From Pseudonocardia humida (GTDB taxonomy: Bacteria > Actinomycetota > Actinomycetes > Mycobacteriales > Pseudonocardiaceae): 40,700 bases of DNA. How positions within the stretch are numbered: position 1 is the stretch's first letter; every line of letters starts with the position of its first letter. The notes under the pieces are model-generated. The model did no database searches. It saw only the letters and a list, made by a program, of their open reading frames with translations, and was not told the DNA's origin. The stretch covers positions 1 to 40,700 of the forward strand of contig NZ_JAGSOV010000068.1 of the NCBI RefSeq assembly GCF_023898865.1, in the 5' to 3' direction. Both the position numbers and the translations under genes were made by a program. Below, in pieces: positions 34,127 to 40,700 of this stretch.

Positions 34127-34825
34127 ATGGTGTGGCGCGACGACTCGGGACGATCACTCGCCGACTGGCCCCGCCCGTCGGTCGCGGTGGACGTCGCGCT
34201 GCTCACGGTCCGCGACGGCAGGCTCGCCGTCCTCGTGCACCGGCGGACCGACGGCTACGCGGCGGGCGCGTGGTCGCTGCCCGGCACCTTCGTGCACGAG
34301 CACGAGCGGCTGGCCGACACGGCCCTGCGCGCGCTGCGCGACAAGGCCGGGGTGGGCGGGCAGCGCCCCGAGCAGCTCGGCGTCTTCGACGACCCCCGCC
34401 GCGACGCCCGCGGCCGCGTGCTCAGCGTCGCCCACGTCGACCTGGTGCCCGCCGACCGGCTGCCCGACGCCCTGCTGGTGCCCGTCGTCGACGGCCGCGC
34501 CGAGCTGCCCGACGGCGGCGACCTCGCCTTCGACCACGGGCTGATCCTGCGCCGCGCGGTGGACTGGGCCCGCGCGCTCTACCGCGACCGCCCCGACCCG
34601 CGTGGTCTGCTGCCCGCCGTCGAGTTCACGCTGCTCGACCTGCTGCGCCTGCACGAGGCCGTGCTCGGCGAGGAGCTGCAGAAGGACACCTTCCGCCGGC
34701 GCATGCTCGCGGGCCTGGTCGAGACCCCCGGGCGCAGCCGCGGCTCGGTGGGCAAGCCCGCGCGCCTGTTCCGCCGGATCGACGGCGACGGCGACGTGCG
34801 CGACCTCACCGCTCCGCGGGAGTGA
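34127..34825 (+). CDS. nrtR: NrtR-type transcriptional regulator (degenerate Nudix domain plus winged helix)
   Basis: The protein has 232 residues. The N-terminal two thirds is a Nudix fold: SVAVDVALLTVRDGRLAVLV, GAWSLPGTFVHEHE and ALRALRDKAGVG. The catalytic Nudix box (REUxEE) is broken to RALRDKAG, which indicates ligand binding instead of hydrolysis. The C-terminal part (LLPAVEFTLLDLLRLHEAVL, KDTFRRRMLAGLVETPG, KPARLFRR) is the winged helix of NrtR. NrtR repressors control NAD metabolism and respond to ADP-ribose in studied species. The ATG at 34127 fits the leaderless promoter. Divergence from an ADP-ribosylglycohydrolase, which releases ADP-ribose, suggests that this enzyme is its target and its product the inducer; that is inference. 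Confidence 0.9.
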   Translation: MVWRDDSGRSLADWPRPSVAVDVALLTVRDGRLAVLVHRRTDGYAAGAWSLPGTFVHEHERLADTALRALRDKAGVGGQRPEQLGVFDDPRRDARGRVLSVAHVDLVPADRLPDALLVPVVDGRAELPDGGDLAFDHGLILRRAVDWARALYRDRPDPRGLLPAVEFTLLDLLRLHEAVLGEELQKDTFRRRMLAGLVETPGRSRGSVGKPARLFRRIDGDGDVRDLTAPRE

Positions 34826-34881
34826 GACGGGCCGCACGCCCGCCCCGCGGCGGCCCCGGCGGCGGACCATGGACGACCGAG

Positions 34882-36324
34882 ATGACTGCGACGAACCAGA
34901 CCGCGACCAACCAGACGGCGACGAACCAGACCACGACGAACCAGGCCACGACGAACCGGACCACGACGAACCGGACCACAGCCGCCCCGTTCGCGTCCAC
35001 GGGATCCCCGCCGACCGTCCCCCGCGACGACGGCCGCGTGCCCCGGACGGCCTGGGCGGTCTGGGCGGTCGGCCTGGGGGCCTACACGGTCGGCGTCATG
35101 CACCGCACCTCGTTCGGGGTGGCCGGGCTGGACGCGGCCGAGCGCTACGCCGCCGCCCCGGCGGCGCTGTCCGGGTTCGTGGTGCTGCAGCTGATGGTCT
35201 ACGCCGCGCTGCAGGTCCCGGTGGGGGTGCTGCTGGACCGCTTCGGCGCCCGGCGGATGGTCGTCGCGGGCGGGCTCACCATGGCCGCGGGTCAGCTGCT
35301 GCTCGCCGTGTCCACCGGGCTGCCGCTGGCGGTCGCCGCGCGGGTGCTGGTCGGCGTGGGCGACGCGTTCACCTTCATCAGCGTGCTCTCGGTGGTCACC
35401 GCGTGGTTCCCGGCGCGCCGGGTGCCGATGATGACCCAGCTGACCGGCCTGATCGGGCAGCTCGGGCAGGTGCTCTCGGCGATCCCGCTGGCCGCACTGC
35501 TGCACGGACCGGGCTGGACCACCGCCTTCGTCTCGGCGGCGGCGCTGGGCGTCGCGTTCGCGGTCGCGGTGCTCGCCGTGGTGCGCGACCGGCCCCCGGG
35601 CGCGCCGGAGCCGCCGCCCGCCCCCGGGCCGCGCGAGGTGGTGCGCGGGCTGGTGTGCTCGTGGCGCGAGCCGGGCACCCGGCTGGGCTTCTGGACCCAC
35701 ATGGGCACCCAGTTCGCCGGCATGGTGTTCGCCCTGCTGTGGGGCGTGCCGTACCTGGTGGCCGGGCAGGGCATGTCGACGGGCGAGGCGAGCGCGCTGC
35801 TGACCGTGCTGGTCGCCGTGGGTCTGGTCGCCGGGCCCGTGTTCGGCGAGTTCACCGCCCGCCACCCGCTGCGCCGCTCGTCGCTGGTGCTGACGGTGAT
35901 CGGCGCCACGGTGCTGGTCTGGACGGTGGTGCTGCTGATCCCGCCGCCCGCCCCGCGCTGGCTGCTGTTCGTGCTGGTCGTCGTGCTGGCGCTGGGCGGG
36001 CCCGGCTCCATGATCGGCTTCGACTACGCCCGCACGTTCAACCCCCAGCACCGCCGCGGCGCGGCCGTCGGGATCGTCAACGTCGGCGGCTTCGCGGCCT
36101 CCCTGGTCGTGGCGTTCGCGGTGGGCGTCGTGCTCGGCGCGACCGGCGACGGCGGCTACTCACCGGAGTCGTTCCGGGCCGCCTGGACCGTGCAGTACGG
36201 GGTGTGGGCGCTGGCCCTGGTCGGGATCTTCGTCGCCCGCCGCCGGGCGCGGCGCAAGATGGCCGCCGAGGGCGTCGTGGTGCCGCCGCTGCGCGAGGTG
36301 CTGGCCCGCCGCAAGCGGACCTGA
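34882..36324 (+). CDS. Major facilitator superfamily transporter with repeat-encoded N-terminal tail
   Basis: The protein has 480 residues. About twelve hydrophobic segments begin at residue 53 (TAWAVWAVGLGAYTVGVMHR). The MFS loop LLDRFGARRMVVAGG sits between helices 2 and 3. Also visible are AARVLVGVGDAFTFISVLSV, LTGLIGQLGQVLSAIPLAAL, and GSMIGFDYARTFNPQHRRGA. The family and substrate are not clear; nitrate, sialic acid and drug carriers share this look. Residues 3-32 are six five-residue units of the type ATNQT/TTNRT, encoded by 15-bp repeats. The start is uncertain: the ATG at 34882 has no good Shine-Dalgarno, and a GTG at 35038, just before the first helix, would remove the repeat tail. 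It lies 56 bases after nrtR in the same direction. Confidence 0.85.
   Translation: MTATNQTATNQTATNQTTTNQATTNRTTTNRTTAAPFASTGSPPTVPRDDGRVPRTAWAVWAVGLGAYTVGVMHRTSFGVAGLDAAERYAAAPAALSGFVVLQLMVYAALQVPVGVLLDRFGARRMVVAGGLTMAAGQLLLAVSTGLPLAVAARVLVGVGDAFTFISVLSVVTAWFPARRVPMMTQLTGLIGQLGQVLSAIPLAALLHGPGWTTAFVSAAALGVAFAVAVLAVVRDRPPGAPEPPPAPGPREVVRGLVCSWREPGTRLGFWTHMGTQFAGMVFALLWGVPYLVAGQGMSTGEASALLTVLVAVGLVAGPVFGEFTARHPLRRSSLVLTVIGATVLVWTVVLLIPPPAPRWLLFVLVVVLALGGPGSMIGFDYARTFNPQHRRGAAVGIVNVGGFAASLVVAFAVGVVLGATGDGGYSPESFRAAWTVQYGVWALALVGIFVARRRARRKMAAEGVVVPPLREVLARRKRT
34888..34977 (+). repeat. Six 15-bp tandem repeats
   Basis: Units follow the pattern RCGACSAACCRGRCS with few differences. They are in frame with the MFS gene and encode (A/T)TN(Q/R)(T/A). 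Units 1-3 start with GCG, units 4-6 with ACG, and the last two units are identical. Confidence 0.9.
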
Positions 36325-36334
36325 GCCCGCCCGA

Positions 36335-37390
36335 TCAGCGCCTGCGGCGGAAGATCCGGATGATCAGGGCGAGCCAGCCCAGCCCGATCAGCACCACCCA
36401 CACCGTGACGGCCATGAAGCCGAACCCGCTGACCAGGATCAGCACGTAGACGAGCACGCAGTACGCGAGCGCGAGGTAGGTGGCGGTGAGCGCCCGGTCG
36501 GTGCGGATGGCGCCGCGGACCACCGGCAGGGCCTGGCGGGGCAGGTCGCGCAGCGTCAGCAGGCCCAGGCCGGCGGAGGCGGCGAGCACCACCGCGGCCG
36601 CGATCCGCGAGCCGGTGACCGTCTGGGCCGCGGCGATCTGGCCGATGGTGGCCACGAGCAGCCAGATCCGCAGCCGCCACGACAGCTGCCACAGCACCGC
36701 GGCGACCGTGCGGATGGTCGTCGGCTCGGCCGGGTCCATCCGACCGGCCTCGATGAGCCCGCGCAGCGCCCGGGCGGGCCGGTGGCCCACGGCGTCGAGC
36801 ACGGCCAGGTCGTGGCGGGCGGCCGCGTTCTCCGGGTCGAGCCGCAGGGTCTGCTCGTAGGCCCGCCGCGCCACGGCCCGCGACCGGGGGTCGGGCATGT
36901 CGCTGGCGATGTCGGCCAGCAGCAGGTGGGAGTCGGCGGCGTCGGGCGCGAGCTCGACCACCCGCTGCGCGACGCGCAGCGCGTCGCCCAGCCGCCCGGC
37001 CCGCTGCAGGGTGCGCGCGTAGCCGGTGGCCGCGGCCGGTTCCTCGGGCAGCAGCGTCACGCACCGGTAGCCGGCCTGCACGGCCTCCTCGTGCCGGCCC
37101 AGCATCGACAGGTGCAGGGCGCGCAGCCGGTGGCCCCGCTCGCCGTCGGGCAGCGCGGCGACCGCCGCGTCGGCCGCGGCCAGGCCCTCCTCGTGGCGCT
37201 GCGCGTTGAGCAGCACCGCCGAGAGCGCCCCGAGCAGGCGCGGGTCGTCCGGGTCGGCGGTCAGCCCGGCGCGGGCGACCCGCTCGGCGTCGTCGAGGCG
37301 GCCGACCGCGCGCAGGTGCTCGGCCCGCCGGGCGGCCTCGCCGACCTCGTCGAGGTGGGCGTGCTCCCGGCCGCCCGCCTCCTCGCTCAC
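36335..37390 (-). CDS. TPR-repeat membrane protein
   Basis: The protein has 351 residues from a GTG that overlaps the stop of the AAA ATPase gene by four bases (GTGA). Residues 20-215 are tetratricopeptide-like repeats (AEHLRAVGRLDDAERVARAG, AVQAGYRCVTLLPEEPAAAT, LGDALRVAQRVVELAPDAAD). Residues 230-345 hold about four membrane helices (WLLVATIGQIAAAQTVTG, IAAAVVLAASAGLGLLTL, ATYLALAYCVLVYVLILV, FMAVTVWVVLIGLGWLALII), ending with a basic IFRRRR tail. It is likely anchored in the cytoplasmic membrane with the repeats in the cytoplasm, where they could hold the co-encoded AAA ATPase or its clients. The process served is unknown. Only ten bases separate its stop from the convergent MFS stop. Confidence 0.88.
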   Translation of the reverse strand: MSEEAGGREHAHLDEVGEAARRAEHLRAVGRLDDAERVARAGLTADPDDPRLLGALSAVLLNAQRHEEGLAAADAAVAALPDGERGHRLRALHLSMLGRHEEAVQAGYRCVTLLPEEPAAATGYARTLQRAGRLGDALRVAQRVVELAPDAADSHLLLADIASDMPDPRSRAVARRAYEQTLRLDPENAAARHDLAVLDAVGHRPARALRGLIEAGRMDPAEPTTIRTVAAVLWQLSWRLRIWLLVATIGQIAAAQTVTGSRIAAAVVLAASAGLGLLTLRDLPRQALPVVRGAIRTDRALTATYLALAYCVLVYVLILVSGFGFMAVTVWVVLIGLGWLALIIRIFRRRR

Positions 37391-38664
37391 AGCTTGCGAT
37401 TCTTCTTCAGGTAGGCGGCCAGCTCGTCGTAGCTGCCGTCGGAGTTGCCGAACAGCGCCACGTTGCGCGCCGTGGCGAACCACGGCCCGGTGCTCGGCTG
37501 CACCTCGCGGGCCGCGGTGAGGACGTCCTTGGTGGTCAGCGGCCGCACCCGCCCGGTGCGCACCGAGTCGGCCAGCGCTCGCTCGGCCGCGGTGTCGCAC
37601 AGGTGGGCGAGGTCGGCGCCGGAGTAGCCGTCGGTCGCCTTGACCAGCTTGCCCAGGTCGATCCCCTCGATCGGGCGCTTGTGCAGGTTGTGCCGCAGGA
37701 TCGCCTCGCGGGCCGGCTCGTCGGGCGGCAGCACCAGCAGCATCCGGTCGAACCGGCCGGGCCGGCGCAGGGCGCTGTCGATGTCCCACGGGTGGTTGGT
37801 GGCGCCGAGCACGAACACCCCGTCGTTCTTGCCCGACAGCGAGTCCATCTCGGTGAGCAGCTGGTTGACGACGTTGCGCAGCCCCGCGGAGTGGGTCAGG
37901 TGGGAGCGCTTCTGCCCGAGCGCGTCGATCTCGTCGAGGAACAGCACGTGCGGGGCCTTGCGCCGGGCGACCCGGAATATCTCGGCGAGGTTGCGCTCGC
38001 TGCGCCCCATCCACATGTCGAGCACGTCGGAGATGCCGACCTCGGAGAACCCGGCGCCGAGCTCCCCGGCCACCGCCCGGGCCAGGAACGTCTTGCCGCA
38101 GCCGGGCGGGCCGTAGAGCAGCAGGCCGCCGGCCAGCCCCTTGCCGAAGGCCTTCGCCATCTCGGGGTTGCGCATCGGCCCCAGGAACGACAGCTCCAGC
38201 CGCTGCTTGACCTGCTCCATCCCGCCGACGTCGGCGAGGCGCACGGTCGGCGCGGCGTGCAGCACGTCCTCGACGACCGGGTCGCCCGCCTCCTCGACGA
38301 ACGCCGGTTCGAGCTGCGGGACGTCGGCGACGTCCTCCTCGGCCTGCCGCCAGTCGAAGTCCGGCCGCGCCGGGGGCCGCTCCGTCCCGCCGGCGGCCGG
38401 GGCCGCCGGCGGGACGGCGGGCGGCCGGGACTGCGGGGACTGCGGGGCGGCCAGCGCCGCGGTCCCCCGCCGCAGCAGGCCCCGGGCGGGGGGGTCGCCG
38501 GGCGCGGCGGTGAGCGCGCGGCTGCAGTGCTGCAGCGCCTCCGCCCCGCGTCCGCGGGCCAGCAGCAGCTCGGCCACGTGGAGCCGCAGCGGGACGTCGT
38601 CCGGGGCGGCGTCGACGGCGGCGAGCAGGCTCGTCAGCAGGGGATCGGGCGCGTCGGTGCTCAT
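37387..38664 (-). CDS. Classical AAA ATPase with short N-terminal TPR-like region
   Basis: The protein has 425 residues. Residues 1-70 look like one or two TPR units; residues 71-135 are a Pro/Ala-rich and then acidic linker. The AAA core follows: LADVGGMEQVKQRLELSFLG, Walker A GPPGCGKT (185-192), Walker B VLFLDEID (Asp244, Glu245), a second-region GATNHPWDIDSALRRPGRFDR with its Arg pair, and a C-terminal helical lid with GYSGADLAHLCDTAAERAL. It resembles Vps4/katanin/FtsH-type classical AAA unfoldases. No protease domain is present, so it probably remodels protein complexes. Coupled translation with the TPR membrane protein points to a membrane-tethered unfoldase unit. The ATG at 38664 follows GATACT at eight bases, suggesting leaderless transcription. 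Confidence 0.92.
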   Translation of the reverse strand: MSTDAPDPLLTSLLAAVDAAPDDVPLRLHVAELLLARGRGAEALQHCSRALTAAPGDPPARGLLRRGTAALAAPQSPQSRPPAVPPAAPAAGGTERPPARPDFDWRQAEEDVADVPQLEPAFVEEAGDPVVEDVLHAAPTVRLADVGGMEQVKQRLELSFLGPMRNPEMAKAFGKGLAGGLLLYGPPGCGKTFLARAVAGELGAGFSEVGISDVLDMWMGRSERNLAEIFRVARRKAPHVLFLDEIDALGQKRSHLTHSAGLRNVVNQLLTEMDSLSGKNDGVFVLGATNHPWDIDSALRRPGRFDRMLLVLPPDEPAREAILRHNLHKRPIEGIDLGKLVKATDGYSGADLAHLCDTAAERALADSVRTGRVRPLTTKDVLTAAREVQPSTGPWFATARNVALFGNSDGSYDELAAYLKKNRKL

Positions 38665-38672
38665 CGCGGCCC

Positions 38673-38678
38673 AGTATC
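38673..38678 (-). promoter_or_regulatory. -10 element (GATACT) for the AAA ATPase-TPR unit
   Basis: On the minus strand GATACT is followed by eight bases and then the ATG at 38664, with no ribosome-binding site. Confidence 0.4.
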
Positions 38679-38776
38679 ACCCGTCGGGCCGTGGGCCGGT
38701 CGCGAACCGGGCAGCGCGGGGTCCGCGCTGTCGCGCACCCGCCACAGCGGCCCCGGGTGACGCCCGAAGGGCTCCG

Positions 38777-38797
38777 GTTACGGGATCCGATCGTAAC
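38777..38797. promoter_or_regulatory. Inverted repeat GTTACG-N9-CGTAAC upstream of the BCCT gene
   Basis: The six-base arms are perfect and lie 33 bases before the BCCT start, in a short AT-richer patch. The spacing suits a dimeric repressor. No regulator gene is adjacent. Confidence 0.35.
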
Positions 38798-38829
38798 GAC
38801 CCCGTTCCGTCCTGCGCCATCTGTTGACG

Positions 38830-40680
38830 ATGGCGCACCAGCGCCGCAAGGTGGCTCCACCACGCAGACCACCACGCGGGAGGGGGAAGGCTGCGGTGCA
38901 CTCGCCGCAGCCGAGTGCCATGTCCGTCCAGCAGACCTCAGGGAGCTCTTCGGAGACCCCACCCCCCGAGCCCGGGCCGGATCGTCCGATCACGCCCGAG
39001 CAGGCCGGCACCACCGCCGACAAGCGCTACCCGATCGACAAGGTCATCTTCGGGGTGGCCGCCGTGCTGGTCGTGGCGTTCATCCTCTGGGGGATCATCT
39101 CGGTCGACTCGCTGTCGAGCGTCTCCGGCGCCGTGCTGGGCGCCATCATGACCGGCGGCGGCTGGGCGTTCGTGCTCGCCGCGAGCGCGTTCGTGATCTT
39201 CGCCCTCTGGGTGGCCTTCAGCAGGTACGGCAAGATCCCGCTGGGCGGCGACGACGAGCGACCGGAGTTCCGCACGGTCTCCTGGATCGCGATGATGTTC
39301 AGCGCCGGCATGGGCATCGGGCTGATGTTCTACGGCGTCGCCGAACCGCTGTCGCACTTCACCAGTCCCCCGCCGGGCACCGTCGCGGCGGGCACGCCGG
39401 AGGCGCTGGACGTCGCCATGGCGACCACGCTGTTCCACTGGACGCTGCACCCGTGGGCCATCTACGCGGTGGTCGGGCTGGCCATCGCCTACTCCACCTT
39501 CCGCCGCGGCCGCCGCCAGCTGATCAGCTCGGCGTTCGCCCCGCTGCTGGGCGAGTCGCGCACCGAGGGCGCGTTCGGCAAGGCGGTCGACATCCTGGCC
39601 ATCTTCGCCACGCTGTTCGGCTCGGCCGCCTCGCTCGGCCTGGGCGCGCTGCAGATCGGCGCGGGCCTGGAGCTCAACGGCGTGCCCGAGGTCGGCGTGG
39701 CCCTGCTCGTGACCATCATCGTCGTGCTGACCATCTGCTTCGTGGCCTCCGCCGTCTCCGGCGTGGCCAAGGGCATCCAGTGGCTGTCGAACATCAACAT
39801 GGTGCTGGCGGGCGTGCTGGCGCTGGTGGTGTTCGTCTTCGGGCCCACCATCCTGATCCTCAACCTGCTGCCCACCGCCATCGGCGACTACTTCGGCAAC
39901 CTCGCCCAGATGGCCGCGCGCACCGCGGCCACCGGCGGCGACGCCACCGCCGAGTGGCTCTCGGGGTGGACGGTCTTCTACTGGGCCTGGTGGATCTCCT
40001 GGACCCCGTTCGTCGGCATGTTCATCGCCCGGATCAGCCGCGGCCGCACGATCCGCCAGTTCGTGGTCGGCGTGCTGCTGATCCCGAGCGCGGTCAGCCT
40101 GATCTGGTTCGCCGTCTTCGGCGGCGCCGCGATCAACCTGCAGCGCAGCGGCACCGACCTGGCCTCCCAGGACACCGAGGGCCAGCTGTTCGGCCTGCTC
40201 GACTCGGTGCCGGCCGGCGGGTTCTTCGCGATCGTGGCGATGCTCCTGGTGGCGATCTTCTTCGTGTCCGGGGCGGACGCGGCGTCGGTCGTGATGGGCA
40301 CGCTCTCGGAGCGCGGGACCATCGAGCCCTCGCGCTGGGTGGTCGTGTTCTGGGGCGTCGTGATGGGCGCGATCGCGGCCATCATGCTGCTCGTCGGAGC
40401 GGGTGAGGGCGACGCGCTCACCGGCATCCAGACCATCACGATCATCATGGCGGCACCGTTCGCCGTGGTCATGGTGGTGCTGTGCATCGCACTGGCGAAG
40501 GACCTGTACCACGACCCGATGATGCAGCGCGACCGCCGCTCGGTGGCGGCGGTCCAGCAGGCCATCGACTACGGCATGACGAAGTACGGCGACGAGTTCA
40601 TCGTGTCGGTCAAGCGGCACCCGGAGGGCAGGCGGGTGGTCGCCGAAGCCGAGGCGAGGCCGGAGTCGGGGGAGAAGTAG
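38830..40680 (+). CDS. BCCT family transporter (betaine/carnitine/choline type)
   Basis: The protein has 616 residues from an ATG at 38830. After about 75 polar residues come twelve membrane segments, beginning at VIFGVAAVLVVAFILWGIIS. Family signatures are clear: WIAMMFSAGMGIGLMFYGVA and EPLSHF, then FHWTLHPWAIYAVVGLAIAY, and in the substrate helix FYWAWWISWTPFVGMFIARI with SRGRTIRQF. BCCT carriers take up betaine, choline or similar trimethylammonium compounds for osmoprotection or as nutrients, usually driven by Na+ or H+. The C-terminal tail (about 60 residues, with KRHPEGRRVVAEAEARP) is charged and may sense osmolarity. The start is uncertain; an ATG at 38920 is possible and would remove 30 basic residues. 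No strong Shine-Dalgarno is seen at either. Confidence 0.93.
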   Translation: MAHQRRKVAPPRRPPRGRGKAAVHSPQPSAMSVQQTSGSSSETPPPEPGPDRPITPEQAGTTADKRYPIDKVIFGVAAVLVVAFILWGIISVDSLSSVSGAVLGAIMTGGGWAFVLAASAFVIFALWVAFSRYGKIPLGGDDERPEFRTVSWIAMMFSAGMGIGLMFYGVAEPLSHFTSPPPGTVAAGTPEALDVAMATTLFHWTLHPWAIYAVVGLAIAYSTFRRGRRQLISSAFAPLLGESRTEGAFGKAVDILAIFATLFGSAASLGLGALQIGAGLELNGVPEVGVALLVTIIVVLTICFVASAVSGVAKGIQWLSNINMVLAGVLALVVFVFGPTILILNLLPTAIGDYFGNLAQMAARTAATGGDATAEWLSGWTVFYWAWWISWTPFVGMFIARISRGRTIRQFVVGVLLIPSAVSLIWFAVFGGAAINLQRSGTDLASQDTEGQLFGLLDSVPAGGFFAIVAMLLVAIFFVSGADAASVVMGTLSERGTIEPSRWVVVFWGVVMGAIAAIMLLVGAGEGDALTGIQTITIIMAAPFAVVMVVLCIALAKDLYHDPMMQRDRRSVAAVQQAIDYGMTKYGDEFIVSVKRHPEGRRVVAEAEARPESGEK

Positions 40681-40700
40681 CCCACCCACGACGAGGGGGG

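Noticed and set aside
34888..34977. Possible CRISPR-like array
   Set aside because: The 15-bp units are directly abutting without spacers and are in frame with a coding sequence.
34806..35000. 64-codon minus-strand frame encoding a very hydrophobic Val/Phe/Trp repeat peptide
   Set aside because: It is the reverse reading of the 15-bp repeats in the MFS gene. It looks like a membrane peptide but has no start signal or independent support.

Overview
This 40.7 kb window is very GC-rich chromosomal DNA. Third codon positions are almost all G or C, GTG starts are common, and many genes carry a -10-like TANNNT hexamer 6-8 bases before the start codon (leaderless transcription). It also has a CPxx-type DsbA of the mycothiol world and a RecBCD plus SbcCD set. 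Together these point to an actinomycete, most likely a member of the Pseudonocardiaceae such as Pseudonocardia; the genus is inferred. I see no rRNA, tRNA, CRISPR array, transposase or prophage.

Region 1 (1-5.1 kb): a large minus-strand protein, cut by the left edge, joins an N-terminal caspase-like domain that has lost both catalytic residues to a DNA2/NAM7-type superfamily 1 helicase. Divergent from it is a short-chain dehydrogenase translationally coupled to a small cupin, which converges on a two-domain VOC (glyoxalase-like) protein.

Region 2 (5.2-23.3 kb) is a DNA double-strand-break processing island. It holds a HerA-like ATPase, an XRE-type regulator on the opposite strand, sbcD-sbcC (bacterial Mre11-Rad50) and a NurA-like nuclease. 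This is the gene set of the archaeal HerA-NurA-Mre11-Rad50 end-resection locus. After one unrecognised gene comes the minus-strand operon recC-recB-recD. Two end-resection machines are therefore encoded next to each other.

Region 3 (23.5-31.3 kb): a small Cys/His-containing protein divergent from recC, phosphoglucomutase, a strong 25-bp-arm inverted repeat between convergent genes, an unrecognised 568-residue protein, a 368-base stretch with coding-like base use but no convincing gene, then a quinone oxidoreductase and a glycoside hydrolase family 3 enzyme in probable operon.

Region 4 (31.2-40.7 kb): PAC2-family protein and DsbA-family protein; an ADP-ribosylglycohydrolase divergent from an NrtR-type Nudix regulator, with an 8-bp inverted repeat placed over both predicted promoters; an MFS transporter whose N-terminus is encoded by six 15-bp tandem repeats; a two-gene unit of a classical AAA ATPase with a TPR-membrane protein; and a BCCT-family transporter.

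Most genes are ordinary chromosomal functions. The items most worth a second look are the dead-caspase/helicase fusion, the HerA/NurA/SbcCD/RecBCD island, and the NrtR/ADP-ribosylglycohydrolase control region.
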